Assembly: GCF_027580225.2 (NCBI RefSeq)
Contig: NC_073340.2
Span: 15,260,001-15,324,000, forward strand
DNA: 64,000 nt
From: Misgurnus anguillicaudatus
Taxonomy: Eukaryota; Chordata; Actinopteri; Cypriniformes; Cobitidae
Reading direction: 5' to 3'
A program made the position numbers and the translations under genes. This document shows positions 10,955 to 22,461 of the stretch, piece by piece (position 1 is the first letter of the stretch; every line of letters starts with the position of its first letter). The notes under the pieces were generated by a model. It had not been told where the DNA came from. It did not search any database and saw only the letters and a list, made by a program, of their open reading frames with translations.

Positions 10955-11095
10955 ATGCTGCAAGGAGGCAGTAACAAAGAGAAGTTTCCTCATCTTTATC
11001 CTTTGACCACTGCTAAAAATTCATCCCAGACTGCCAAGAGATTCACTGCTCGCCCAGGCCAGAGAAACGGCAACAAAGGCAGCAACTGCATGTAA
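10955..11095 (+). other. Possible exon or conserved non-coding element
   Basis: The sequence is richer in GC than its surroundings and follows a pyrimidine-rich TTTTGTTCCCCAG. It has an open 46-codon frame from ATG 10955 to TAA 11095, rich in Lys, Ser and Asn and ending GSNCM. No homolog is recognised and no donor or second exon can be assigned. Confidence 0.2.
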
Positions 11096-11189
11096 GGGAT
11101 GCAGTATATACAATGCACTAGAAAACATTGTAACACGTATTATCATTACATGCCGTTGGGGAGAGGGGTGGGGTTTTAATATTTTTTTT

Positions 11190-11275
11190 TGATTATCGTT
11201 TTTGCACGATTAACTTTATATGAATTCATACGAATTAGACAATCGTAAAATATGTATGAATTCTCATGAGATCAG
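11190..11275. repeat. Inverted-repeat MITE fragment
   Basis: Palindromic ATGAATTCAT blocks and the terminal CATGAGATCAGGCTGG resemble the ends of the CTGATCTCA element family seen at 14127 and 16797. Confidence 0.4.
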
Positions 11276-11499
11276 GCTGGCCATTCAGAACGTGTAAAAC
11301 TCAACACTCTTTCTGTATTGTTTCAACAACAATAGTAGTAATAATAAAATGTATAGTTTTTGGGTGAAATATGAGGATAATTTATTACATTTGAGCACTA
11401 TATTTGCAGTCTTAGAAACATCAGACACATTTAACGTCTTTCTTGACTCATTATTTAATTGGACTGACAAATGTTCAGACACAAAATAAAACCAAGTTA

Positions 11500-11556
11500 A
11501 TACATTTATGCATTTAGCAGACATATTTATCCAAAGCAACTTACGCACTGTACAAA
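11500..11556 (-). repeat. 3' tail of tRNA-derived SINE
   Basis: Second truncated SINE tail (TACATTTATGCATTTAGCAG, then TTTATCCAAAGCAACTTACG), same family as 10421-10485. Confidence 0.65.
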
Positions 11557-12265
11557 AGGTACACATAAATATCAGCTTACTTCACTCACATCTCAAACTT
11601 GTCTTCTGCCATTTTCGATATCCGAATGTGACGTAAGGAGGGAGGAGAGTCAAGATGGATAGCTCCTAAAGCATAGTTTCATATAAATGCACGGATAATT
11701 AGTTGTTTTGTCGCAAGTGAAAAACAATATTGACCTTCTAGTTAAAAAAGGAGCCTCATATGAGATTCATTCATTCACATTCAGAAATCGATTCTTTATT
11801 TCTGGCAAAGATGGCGAGTGGAAACCAAAACAAAGTCAGTTGTTTCAAACCTTTCTTGTTAGCAAACTCTGTGTTCACAGTGTTCGCAATGCTCGCGTTG
11901 ATGTGTAGAGACCCAGGTGATACTTCAAGCAAAGTTTCATGTTGTGTCGCACCTTCTTAGCATTGTAAAAATAGTGGTAGTTCGGTAGCAGCAGACAGCA
12001 GCTGGAAGAATGCATCAGGGATCGAGTAGGGATCACACCCTAATGATGATATTTTTTGACAGTCAAGGTGCAAAATGTTGTCTTTCGTAGCCATTTACTG
12101 TATCCATACGAATCATAGACAGTAAAAGATAAGGAATCCGTAAATCGTAGCAAGCTAGCTAATGCTTGTCAGTAGCCTACTGGTACTCGGTAGGTACTCA
12201 GAATGGCAGAAAAAGAGCAGAGGATGTAAAAGGTCACATGACTGATATTCATAAATACATATTAT
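11557..12265. other. Unassigned stretch with YY1-like ATG context
   Basis: An AAGATGGCGAGTGG at 11807 opens a 49-codon frame ending at 11960. It has no recognisable domain. The setting (many repeats, no splice context) suggests a further unrecognised element. Confidence 0.35.
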
Positions 12266-12350
12266 CAGTATGTGTGTTCCCTGGGTTTAAACCCATGACT
12301 TTTTGTGCTCCTAATGCAATGCTCTACCACTGAGCTATACAGGAACACAC
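12266..12350 (-). repeat. tRNA-derived SINE head
   Basis: The minus strand shows a tRNA-like A box (TAGCTCAGTGGTAGAGC) and B box (GGGTTTAAACCC). GTGTTCC and GGAACAC could pair as a 7-bp acceptor stem. Six bases instead of two separate the acceptor from the D stem, and the T stem is poor, so this is a SINE head, not a tRNA gene. It is truncated 3' of the head. Confidence 0.75.
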
Positions 12351-12737
12351 ATAGCTATACAGCTATACAGGTTACAGAATTTCTATGATGATAACTGGAT
12401 GCTATTGCAAAATAAAGCCTTTTCGGTAGCACTTTACTTTACAGATCTGTAATAACTGGGTAATGTTATGGTAATGTATGTATTTTCATTGTAATATTAT
12501 TTTTTGAAAACACATATTACTGTGCAATATCCAGACAATTACTGTGCAGTTTCCAGACAATAACAATGCAATTGTGTGTTGATATTAATGTATAATAAAT
12601 TGTTAATAATTGTAGTGAATATGTACTTACTGAAATGATAAATGTTCAGGATTTATGTATTGTGAAGTAATATTTCTGTAATTACACCAGCCTGATGGTG
12701 TTATGAAGGAGGAAAATGTTGGTAAGTACATGGTTAA

Positions 12738-13135
12738 TTTTAAATGGCATAATACTAACATAGTTTAAGAGTTGGGTTCCTCATGCTAAACATAAGCAAA
12801 GTGTCAAAAAAAAGTTGTACGTGAGGATTTCTGTGCTGAATGCACTTCGCCAGGATTTGTAGAAGTTTCTGAAAGTTTTGTATGGAAAGATAGGTACATC
12901 TTACTTAGCATGGGTAGACCTTACGTATCATTTATTTTATGGGCACTTCCCACGGAAAAACACGCCCACAAGTCAATCAGCGGGAGAGCGAGAATCGAGG
13001 ACGCTAGAAGTCACTTCACGTGACAGCTTTGTTTTATATCAAGACTCAACAATGGCACGAAAGAAGAAATGTGTTTTTGGATGTTTTGTTGAATTGAACA
13101 TTTCAACACATGGTAGCCTATTTCACATACTGTAG
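12738..13135 (+). mobile_element. TTAA-element fragment related to 33808-34621
   Basis: Shares blocks, in inverse orientation, with 34250-34621: AATGCACTTCGCCAGG, GGGCACTTCCC, CAATCAGCGGGAGA and the CTCAACAATGGCA start. It was probably inserted into the 12425-13393 element and has lost its far end. Confidence 0.6.
13052..13135 (+). pseudogene. Possible THAP-type transposase N-terminus
   Basis: ATG 13052 opens MARKKKCVFGC, the look of a THAP domain N-terminus (basic residues before the first Cys pair), then diverges and stops. Kolobok transposases carry THAP fingers, which supports placing the TTAA elements in that superfamily. The fragment is too short to function, and the assignment is tentative. 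Confidence 0.4.
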
Positions 13136-13555
13136 CAGATGGTAATAACTTAGTAATTGAGTGGAAATAGGTGAGTCTTAAAACTACTTAATTTATTTTT
13201 TAAGGTAATTACAAAAAACAACAACACTGAGCATTTACTTTATGGGAATATCAACACAGCTGAGAAATTAGGAACAGGCAATACTGTATTTTACAGCCCT
13301 GATACCATGTAGTTTGTCTGAAATTACTTCATTTCTTTTTCTTCTGTATTATCCTAACATTACCCAGTTATTACCGATCTGTAAAGTGTTACCACATTTT
13401 CTGTAACATGGAACATTCTGTTTTGCAAACTACATGAGTCAAAATTTTAAAGTTTATCAAAGTTGTCCTAAGACAACATTTATTAGAACAACTTTAATGA
13501 ACTTTTTTTGATCCACTTCAAATGTTGACTAGTGTATTTGGGCAATACACAGTAT

Positions 13556-13777
13556 CCCTTACGAAAATTAACCATGGTTTTACTACAGTTAAACCCCACA
13601 AACCATGGTTATTGTAGTAAAACCATGGTAACCACAAATAACCATGGTTTTCAAAAGCCATAGTTAAGCCATGGTTAGTGTAGTAAAACGATGGTTTTGC
13701 TGATAGCAATCAATACACCAAAAAACTATGGTTACTACACTTTTAACACAATAAAACGATGGTAAATTTTCGTAGGG
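13556..13777. mobile_element. ACCATGGTT-rich MITE
   Basis: Inverted ends (CCTTACGAAAATTAACC and, inverted, CCCTACGAAAATTTACC) surround repeated ACCATGGTT/AACCATGGT units on both strands. Dyad-rich and non-coding. Confidence 0.8.
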
Positions 13778-13859
13778 GTAATACTACTTGCAACCATTGT
13801 GTGGTGTAAATATATGGCAAGATTGTCTTCATGCTGCTATAAAGACTACAAATACAAGA

Positions 13860-14010
13860 TAAGCTTTTAAGCTTCTTAGTGTCTTGATGCTCACTGCAAA
13901 AAACATGAATGTCTGTTATCTATCTTGTCTATCTTGGCCAGGACAATCCTATGAAGGAGATTTTTTTCTCAGCGAGTTTCTTTCCTAGTTAAATAAAGGT
14001 TAATTTCTAG
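13860..14010 (+). repeat. Teleost LINE 3' tail
   Basis: The string TATCTTGGCCAGGACAATCC, then a GAGATTTTT block, then CCTAGTTAAATAAAGGTTAA, is a 3' tail I know from dispersed fish LINE copies. The clade is uncertain. Confidence 0.5.
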
Positions 14011-14126
14011 TTGTCCACTATAAATAAAGATGGTTTCAGCGGCAACGACATAAACAAACGGCTTTCCTGGCTCAAACGTAACTTAACGGTAGACTAACGC
14101 ATAAAATCAATCACAACAGTATTATT

Positions 14127-14655
14127 AACCTGATCTCACGAATTTCCGTGGGATAGTCACGGAATTTAGTGCTCATTTTTCCGTGGCATTCTCACGGAAC
14201 TCCGCATTTTTCCGTGGCCGTGCTATGGACTGTCTTTTTCCGTGGCATTCTCACGGATTGGTTACTCAACTGTTTTGTCCTATTTTCTTACCATTTTCGC
14301 TTCGGTTTAGGGTTAGATTTACATGAAATGACATCCCTACCCAAACCCAACTCTAACCCCAACGCCAGGCGACAATTGTTTAAAGTTTAGAAAATATAAA
14401 AGAATAAATCCGAAAAAATAGTATAAACCAATAGTTAAAGTGACATACTAACGCAAACACCAAATCCAACCCTAAACCGAAGCGGAAATGGTTTGAAAAC
14501 AGGAAAAAGCAGTCTAGCAACCAATCCGTGAGAATGCCACGGAAAAAGACAGTCCATAGAAGGGCCACAGAAAAATGCGGAGATCCGTGAGAATGCCACG
14601 GAAAAATGAGCACAAAATTCCGTGACTATCCCACGGAACTTTGTGAGATCATGTT
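14127..14655. mobile_element. Inverted-repeat MITE, CTGATCTCA family, copy 1
   Basis: Terminal repeats AACCTGATCTCAC / GTGAGATCATGTT, with inverted copies of TTTCCGTGGCATTCTCACGG through both arms and an asymmetric centre. 'Proteins' predicted here (MLIFPWHSHG...) are translations of the inverted repeats on both strands, not genes. Confidence 0.85.
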
Positions 14656-15260
14656 GTTATTAAAACAAGCAATATAAATAACTAGTCAATTACCTTAGTT
14701 CAAATCATAGCTAAAGCATATCATCTAATACAGAGCTAACGTTACAAAATGAATGTATACAATGTTAGCTACAGATCCTAAAAATGTTCCCTGGCTGCCA
14801 AATCTGCACAGTGATTATCCATGCTTACTGTCTCCCCTTGTCTTTTGAAAACCAAAATGTTCTTATTTTCCCCAAGGTATTTGTTTCAGAGGTTGGTTTA
14901 ATCACTAGCCAGACCGATAAACAAGCTCAAATCATCATTTCCATTCTTATTCACTTTCATATTTTCTGTTAAATATCTTTCTTCATGTTACACAGAAGAA
15001 AGTCATACAGGTGCAGAAAAAAATACTGTGGGTTGTTTTCCCAGTTTTTTTTTTTTTTTAATAACACTCCCGAATGATGATAAAAATGTGTGTTTGTTGT
15101 TGGAGCTATCGCTGTTGTCCTCACAACAGAGAAATGGCACTAAGTTAATTGCTGTGTATCAAAGCTGAGCTGACGATGTTGTTTTTAACTCTCTGGCAGT
15201 TTCATAACAGCTAATGCTAGTGTGAACTCATGGCAACAACAACACTGTCACTGCTTACAG
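14656..15260. other. Unassigned stretch
   Basis: AT-rich, with a poly-T tract near 15045. No gene or recognised repeat. Confidence 0.5.
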
Positions 15261-15453
15261 CAGGGTTCCCCAAATCTTACCCTGGAGGGCCGGAGCACTA
15301 CAGAGTTTAGGTCCAACCCTAATTAAACTTACCCACCTGTGATTTTCTAGTGATCATGAAGACCTTGATTAGCTTGCTCAGGTGTGTTTGATCAGGGTTG
15401 CAGCTAAACTCTGCAGTGCTCTGGCCCTCCAGGGTAAGATTTGGGGAACCCTG
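15261..15453. mobile_element. Palindromic hAT MITE
   Basis: Inverted ends CAGGGTTCCCCAAATCTTAC / its inverse at 15434-15453, and an exact 8-bp duplication GCTTACAG (15253-15260, 15454-15461). 193 bp, non-coding. Confidence 0.95.
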
Positions 15454-15461
15454 GCTTACAG

Positions 15462-16796
15462 TATGTGTATGTGTATGTGTCAGCAGGTTGAGAGTCACTT
15501 TGATATAATTTTGGTCTAGTAAATATGAATGTAGAATAATCGTGCTTATAGTAAACACTGTGCACAGTGCAAAACATATTCTGTGGGTTGGAAACCTGGC
15601 AATTTATGAATTACATTGAGAATGATTAAAATTGTATGAAAAGCTAGGGGTGTTTGTGAGGTAACAACACAGTTGAAGCATCTGCATAAGGTCTGTCATC
15701 TAAAAATGATGTTTAAAGGCTGTGAAATCCTCTTAAACTCCTTTTTTTCGTACTGCTTTAATCTTGTGTAGTCAGACTCTTGAGCATAATATTTGGTCCA
15801 CCAAAAACTGCCCACTTAGACAGAAAGAGGCGGTTTTACATAAACAGCTTCACAATTCAGTTTTTAGTGATGTTTAGTGGTAGGTTAATTGGCCCATTGT
15901 TACATCCCAATTTAAAAACACTACTAAGCAATACATTCGCCATATTATCAGACAAGCATAAATTACGTAATTATACAAAAATACATTTTTGCATCACTTA
16001 AAATGCACAGATGAAGTGAATGCAAAATCAATTAATTTAATTGAACCATTTTTTATGTTGTTTGAAAAGTAATTTGAAGATTACTTTTGAGTTGAGGTAC
16101 AAACATACCTTTAGAATACAATGTATTTATTTTAGAGACTATTATTCTTTCATTCATGAACTGTATGAGAGAGAGGCAAGTTAAAATGTGTAGGTTGTGA
16201 AGTTCAGAACTTTGGACCACAGACAATATTTAGAATTGGCCAATGTTGGAGTAGTCACTATAAATCAGAGCACTTATCATGGCAATTTCTACCATTCGGT
16301 TTGGAGGTTACCGGTATGTAAGGACTTATTATCAAGAACTGCTACAATATATGGCCTGCTTGTTTGTAGGTTAAATATGTTCAATCTGCTTGCTAACAAG
16401 ATACTTCAACTAAGTTTTTTTCTGCTTTGTATATGTAGTGATTCAGACACTGCGGTGACAGTTTGTCACAAACGTGAGCGCAACGCATAATGAAAAGCAA
16501 ATTTACAATGATTCCAAAATACCTTAAAAAGCATTTCTATATTAACAATGGAAATGCCATAGATCAGAATTCACAATGTGAAATTATTTTGCAATATATT
16601 ACTGTGGCTTACGCCTTGTTTATGTAAGTTCTAAGTTGGGTTGGGTTCATACTGTATAAACTCCTGAAGTCCTTTGCACTTGTTTTTTGTAAGACTGTAC
16701 AATATAATCCCAGTTAGATTTTAGGTAAAAGGTCAAATCATTATGCATATTCACTGAGAATAAAACACATGACCAATAGAGCTACATAAACAATGC
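15462..16796. other. Unassigned stretch
   Basis: Contains a short GTATGTGTATGTGTATGTGT tract near 15461. The open frames at 15780-16001 and 16197-16490 show no motif. No recognised element. Confidence 0.45.
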
Positions 16797-17291
16797 AACC
16801 TGATCTCATGAATTTCCGTGGCATAGTCACGGATCTCCGCATTTTTCCGTGGCCCTGCTACGGACTGTCTTTTTCCGTGGCATTCTCACGGATTGGTTAC
16901 TCAACTGTTTTGTCCTATTTTCTTACCATTTTCGCTTCGGTTTAGGGTTAGATTTACATAAAAAAGACATCCCTACCCAAACCCAACTCTTACCCCAACG
17001 CCAGGCGACAATTGTTTAAAGTTTAAAAAATATAAAAGAATAAATCAGAAAAAATAGTATAAACCAATAGTTAAAGTGACATACTAACGCAAACACCAAA
17101 TCTAACCCTAAACCGAAGCGAAAATGGTTTGAAAATAGGAAAAAGCAGTTGAGTAACCAATCAGTGAGAATGCCATGGAAAAAGACAGTCCGTAGCAGGG
17201 GCACGGAAAAATGCGGAGATCCGTGAGAATGCCACGGAAAAATGAGCACAAAATTCCGTGACTATCCCACAGAACTTTGTGAGATCATGTT
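16797..17291. mobile_element. Inverted-repeat MITE, CTGATCTCA family, copy 2
   Basis: Closely similar to 14127-14655 throughout, including the asymmetric centre (GGTTTAGGGTTAGATTTACA). It is shorter because one arm lacks a repeat unit. AACAATGC occurs at both flanks and may be the target duplication, offset by two bases on the right. Confidence 0.85.
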
Positions 17292-19043
17292 GCAACAATG
17301 CTATGGTGCCTTCTTGGTATCTAGGAAACAAATCTAGGTATCTTTCTTTTAAATGCTAACTAGGCAGCATGGCAGCTGATTTTGGTTTTGAATTGAATTG
17401 GGCAGTTGGCCAGTTTTATTTAGAGATGAGATGAGAAACATCAAAGACAATATTGGTTTATTGGTGTGTAATTACTCCCCTAGTACTACTGTACCAGTTT
17501 ACAGAGCTCATGTGAACACTTTAAACAATAAATCTGTTCATGCTTTTGTTCAACTTCATCACACTTTTCAAGGCATTGCAGGCTGTAATCAGGGGAATTA
17601 GATGCAATTATCACATTTCACAGGTCTTAGATTGTTTGGCTGTTGATTTCAGAGAATTTGGGCCTCCTCCAAAACTGGGAGATGTTGCAATTACAAAACA
17701 CTTTTTACACAGAAAAATTCCACTGAGTTGAAAGAGTACCTACTGTGTGAACGCAAACACATCTTGGGATGGATATTGGGATCGATCCCAGGATTATTAC
17801 CTAATAACATTCCTGGGAATCAGTCCTGGAACACACCATGTGAACAAAAGGCAGGAACAATGCCATAAGGGGTGTGTCATAATGATGACGCATGTGTCGT
17901 CGCAGTAGCATAATAATCGCTCCACTCTTTGACCGGGGATTTTAAATGCAGGTCAGTGTTTACAATGAAAAAAATGTCTGCAAACTAGAATGAAGCAGAG
18001 ACCAGGAAGCTCCTCACTATCTGCACTAAGGCTGAGATTGTTCACCAGCTTGAAATTGGAATGGGCGATCTCGAAAAATGCTAACTTTGACCTTCTAGCA
18101 TTAAAATCACAATCCCATCCTCCATTTAAATCGCCTTCCAAAGCCACACCTCTTCCAAAACACATGAAAATGCACAGAAGCCCACTTCTCATGTCTCATT
18201 CATTGGTAAGAAAACTTTGCAGTATAATGTGAATAAAATTATAACAATAATGAACATAAACAACTGTAAAAAACATATTTGTTTCTTGTAATTTTATAAA
18301 CATAAATATCGTAGCGCTAATCCATACACGAACTACATAATGTTGCAGTGTCTCTTTTGGGTTTTACTTACCCAAAAGAAACACTGCAACCCCTTTGACC
18401 CTTTCAGACCCTTTGCCTCCCACAGTGGTCTCCATCGGGTTAAATGTGAATTACAGATGTTAATTCTGGTTTTTGCTCTTTGCTGATACAGATGGTTTTT
18501 GTTGTTGCTTTTTCAAAATATGTCTATCATGCCACTTGTCATCTGTTTAGCAGGAAAGTTTAGCTGATGCTGTTTGCCTGGCATTCTCCCTAATGATGTA
18601 TGATGTCTGTGAGAACAGGGTGCACAGTAGTATGCAAAAACACGTTGACAGAGAAGAAGCAAAATTTGCATCCCTGCAATCATTGCATTCAGTCTTATTT
18701 TAAAGTGTTATAGAAATTTATATTTCATATTTCTCAGTATACATAAAGAAATAAACCAGGGTCTGTTCTGTTCACACAACATCTTACAGTCACAGCTCTA
18801 CAGTATTATATGTACAATATACAATACCTTGATTTATAAGTTAACCTGATCTGGGACTTTACTTTCCGCATATGATGTTTCTTGTGTCTGTGCAGTTTCT
18901 GTCAAGGCTGACTGAATTTAATAAGATTGAAGGTTACGATAGTACAGTTTTTATGTACCCTAAACATTCCAATATGATTAAAATGTTCGTTTCCATTGAC
19001 ATTCTAAATAATCCGAACCCAAACGTCTGTGTAAGCACACAGC
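17292..19043. other. Unassigned stretch
   Basis: A dyad GGGATCGATCCC near 17780 and a stretch of moderate GC around 17830-17950 suggest an unrecognised MITE. The overlapping open frames at 17953-18232 on both strands have no motif. Confidence 0.4.
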
Positions 19044-19249
19044 CAGGGTTGCCAGATTTGCCTATTAAAACAAATCCAATGGACAAACAAAACCCAAAAG
19101 CATCCCAATTACTATTTACACCCCAACTACCAATAACTAATAAATGAAATCCTTTCACCTTTAACCCGCAGAGAAATATCAACTCGCTGAAACAGTTTAA
19201 AAGAATCCCAAATCTGAAGTCCACAAAAAGCAGAGAATTGGCAACGCAG
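19044..19249. mobile_element. Probable hAT MITE
   Basis: Starts CAGGGTTGCC and ends GGCAACGCAG, with 8-bp flanks CACACAGC / CACACATC (7 of 8). The inverted ends are short and imperfect, so this is moderate evidence. Confidence 0.5.
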
Positions 19250-19999
19250 CACACATCTTCTCTCATCAAGTTGACGCCAAAGTCAAAGTTGAGTTGGAGA
19301 AAGTTGTTCTTTAGATGTTTTCAGATACAGGCAAAGAAAAACACCCTTTGTGAAAGGCAAGACACTATTTTATTGCATAATGTAATGTTATGAAAGACAT
19401 GAACGCTGCAGAATGTGCGCGTGACCCCATTACCTTAATAATGTGTGTTGCCACTGCCTTGGTATTGCATGTTTTTGTTACGAGATACGTACATAACAGG
19501 GTAAGCAGACCCCCCTACTCCTCATTTTCAAAAACTCATTGGATCTAGACGAGAATTACCTATTTTTCACAAGAATTACCTATTTTTAGAGGTGTGACAA
19601 GAGACACTTATCCCATGGGAGGAAACACGAGACTGGGTTCACGAGACTGGGTTCACGAGAACGGGACGAGACTTTGAAACAAATTTAATTTCTGTTTTAA
19701 TAAAGTATATTTTGCACTATGCACTGCAGTAATAAACAGTAAACATTGCAAAATTTAGTTTTGGCACAAAATCACAGGCAAGTAATTGCACAAAAAATGA
19801 TCAATGGTTTAAAGAAAAATAAATAACAAATATCCCTGCACAAATATCAGTAACCATACTGTAACCAGTAGTGCTGTATTAAAACAAAGTTTTATTTTCT
19901 TTAAGCATAAAAACAGCTAAAAGATTAACTACACAGAACAGTCTAGGATAAGGCAATGTTTTTATAAGAATATTAGCATTTTTTACATTTTCTGGAATA

Positions 20000-20210
20000 A
20001 ATTGTGACCGCTGGGCAGTAAATGTCTCATGCAGTTGAAAAGACACGCTCACTTGGAATCAAGATAGCAGGGATGGAAAGATATGCTTTGACAAGTGGAG
20101 ACAGCAAAGGATATTTGGAGCTGTTTTCTCTCCACTACTTCAGGAGGCAGCAACTGAGTGAGGTAGATGCCTCTCTTCTGTAAAGTTCAATTTCCTTCTC
20201 AATTCCATTT
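20000..20210 (-). pseudogene. hAT transposase C-terminal dimerisation region
   Basis: The minus strand translates to an ELYRREAS block, WRENSSKYPLLSPLVKAYL and IPSERVFSTA. This is the conserved hATC signature: W-R/W followed by YP-x-L, then PSERVFS. At least two stops interrupt it, one replacing the Trp before WREN and one after STA. It belongs to the same transposase as the pieces at 21812-22012 and 22249-22338. Confidence 0.8.
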
Positions 20211-20413
20211 GCTGGACTGTTCTGTCTTAGAGAAAGAATCCCCTAGCAGATCTTCAAGTGCAGTCTTCTTGGTTGCAGGTTCTGTCTCTTCTGACTCAGG
20301 TCCACCCTCAGCTACAAGAGCCCCATCTCTCCAATGCGTGAAATTGATGTATTTTTTACTCTATTTTCTCATCTGTGAGCTTTAAACAACAGAACATTTA
20401 ACCTTGGCATTAA

Positions 20414-20990
20414 CCCTCCGAGGTCTAAGGGGTTTTTAGGACCCTGGGGAGGTTTTGACCAGCACTGTCATTTATGCTTTTTTCAGTTGTTTAAAAACAT
20501 AATAATGGCAAAAGTCCCAAACCACTGTGTTCTGCACAAACTGGGCTACTATATTAGGTGAGCAATATGTACATGTTTGTAGTTTTAAGAGAAAATGTTT
20601 ATGCTTGATTTTTGAAAAAGCTAAGTTTTACAAAACCCATACTAAACATGTTTTCCCAAGACTTTTCAAAACAGGGTCTTATAGTCTACAGTTTTTTCTT
20701 TAAAATGATGTGAAAATCATTCTGGCTACTCATTCACATAAAATAGTATATTGATTTAGAATTTTTTAAGATACTTTTTGATTAGAAAGCCATATGCAAA
20801 AAGGGGTGAAAGCTCCTGAATAATCTGTGATTGACACCTGAGGAAACAAACACTCGTAATAATGAGCTGCGTAATGAGCCTTGTAGGTAGGAATGTATGA
20901 GAAAACTTTAAATAATAAAGTTGACTATTATTCTTAGTTAATCATAAATTGTTGTAGTATGTTTATGACTTGTGAATGTAATGCTCAGTT
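20414..20990. mobile_element. TTAA-type element inside the hAT
   Basis: TTAA at 20410-20413 is followed by CCCTCCGAGGTCTAAGGGG, the left end of a zebrafish TTAA-site repeat I recognise. The right end near 20990 (CTCAGTTAA) has lost its inverted terminus. It lies between the hATC and central pieces of the hAT transposase, consistent with insertion. Confidence 0.5.
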
Positions 20991-21473
20991 AACTTAAATA
21001 AACCATGCTTGATTACGTATGCAGCCTGCACATGCAACCTCCACAGGCTGCAGCCTTTGGATTGAGCCTGTGCTCAAATACCCCCTGTACAAAAGATACA
21101 ACACCCAAAAGCCCACTTCAACCTCATGCTTAACTCTTAAACTCAGCAAGTCAATTTACGACAGGTATTTAATGCTACTTCACAGTTAACAAATACACAA
21201 TTGCTTTCTCTAATATTGCTAAATGAAAAACACTTGCGTACCTCATCTAGATGTCTAAAACACCCCACACCAAAGCCATTTCGAGATTGTCCTCCTCCTG
21301 GCATTAATGTCCCCACTCCTTTATGTTGTGCAGCTCAATCTACATTCGTTTATTACGAGCCAGGGATAAACAGATTGCGTACAAAACATAATTATGTAGC
21401 GTTTTTCACGTCCCACCCCACTAAAGAAAAATATAAACAAATAAATTGTGTAAAATGTCCAAAAAAATTTGCA

Positions 21474-21512
21474 TGATATATATATATCTATATATATATA
21501 ATTATACATACA
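21474..21512. repeat. (TA)n microsatellite
   Basis: Imperfect TATATA run ending in an AATTATA. Confidence 0.8.
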
Positions 21513-21811
21513 GCATATTGTGTTTTTTATACCATGTGACATTGCGGATCCACAAATAGGTACCAGAACAGAGACAGTCAAAACCTGAGAGGTCCCGAAT
21601 CCTGTTCCGGCAGGATCCAGCTCAAATTAGGCACTGTAGCAGCATCTGTTTAGACGTCAATAACGCGGCAGCACTTAAACTCCAGTGAAAAAACAGTTAC
21701 ACGTCTCACCCGCCTGAGCAAACGAGCGATGCGAGCAACACCGAGGCCAACATGGGTAGCAAGGTTTATTGTATGTGCAAAGCATTTGATGTGCGTCTCA
21801 AATTCTGCCTC

Positions 21812-22012
21812 CTACACAGCCACATCCATATTACGTGCATTATCTGTCACAATAGTGATGCCGTGGTTTGGCTTTATAAGATTCCAGTCAGTGACAGCTG
21901 CTTGTAAAACTTCAGCAATGTTTGCCCTTGTGTGGGATTGGTAATGTTGGCAAATCTGCAGAACAAAATGTACCATTTCCCAGTTAGTGTTGATCATATG
22001 AGCTACCTCCAA
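21812..22012 (-). pseudogene. hAT transposase central region
   Basis: 66 open codons read NWEMVHFVLQ, SHTRANIAEVLQAAVTDW and ITIVTDNARNMDVAV. TDNARNM is the hallmark of ZBED-type hAT transposases, in the RNase H-like catalytic fold and close to its second acidic residue. Flanking sequence continues the same protein with stops and shifts. The open piece is a surviving stretch of a dead transposase. Confidence 0.85.
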
Positions 22013-22248
22013 CTATCAGTAGTTAAGGCAATGTCGTACATTAGTTCCTGTGTGTGGATAGGCCGCCGAAGTCCCAGATTTTCCACCACAGAAAATGTCC
22101 TCATATCTATTTTGGTGGCTCTTGTACTGTTTTTCCACATTCATGTGAATTGGTCTCAGTTGTCGCAGCTTTTTGTAAAGAGCAGTGGTTGTGTTAGCAG
22201 AGGTGTATGGTATTCATTTCATACAATGCTTACATATTGTCTTTGTCT

Positions 22249-22338
22249 TGTCTGTTATTCTTTCACCAGAAACCCAAAATGTTGCCACACAAACAATTTA
22301 AATGTGGCAGGTGCATCTTTGATCGTCATGTCACCCAT
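22249..22338 (-). pseudogene. hAT transposase start with partial BED domain
   Basis: ATG at 22338 opens MGDMTIKDAPATFK and then LFVWQHFGF, the first part of a BED finger (aromatic W-x-H-F/Y), stopping before the cysteines. It lies upstream of the TDNARNM region on the same strand, as expected for the transposase N-terminus. Confidence 0.7.
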
Positions 22339-22461
22339 GGTGGCAATTGCATGAGGATTGCTCTTGTGATACGTTTTTGTGAGACCAATCAGATTTCGCA
22401 AGACCAATCTGATCTCGTAAGATATTGTGTCATGAGATCTGGTCACACCCCTACCTATTTT

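Larger units (their letters stand above)
12425..13393. mobile_element. DNA element with GGTARCACTTTAC termini
   Basis: Long terminal inverted repeats: GGTAGCACTTTACTTTACAG with GTAATAACTGGGTAATGTTA on the left, and the inverse of GGTAACACTTTACAG with the same second block on the right. A TTAA-element fragment with a THAP-like start lies inside at about 12738-13135. Confidence 0.7.
19587..22453 (-). mobile_element. hAT element with decayed ZBED-type transposase
   Basis: Ends TAGAGGTGTGAC / GGTCACACCCCTA with an exact 8-bp duplication CCTATTTT (19579-19586, 22454-22461) define a 2.87-kb element. On the minus strand, in order, are a start with a BED-type domain (22249-22338), the central region with VTDNARNMDVAV (21812-22012) and the hATC dimerisation region (about 20000-20210). 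Frames are broken. A TTAA-type insertion at about 20414-20990 probably added to the length. Confidence 0.93.

Noticed and set aside
12274..12348. Possible tRNA gene
   Set aside because: Six bases between acceptor and D stem, weak T stem and anticodon arm, and a known SINE context.
14169..14613. Matching open frames on both strands (MLIFPWHSHG...), also at 17016-17249
   Set aside because: They are translations of the same inverted repeats of a MITE, present on both strands and in several copies.
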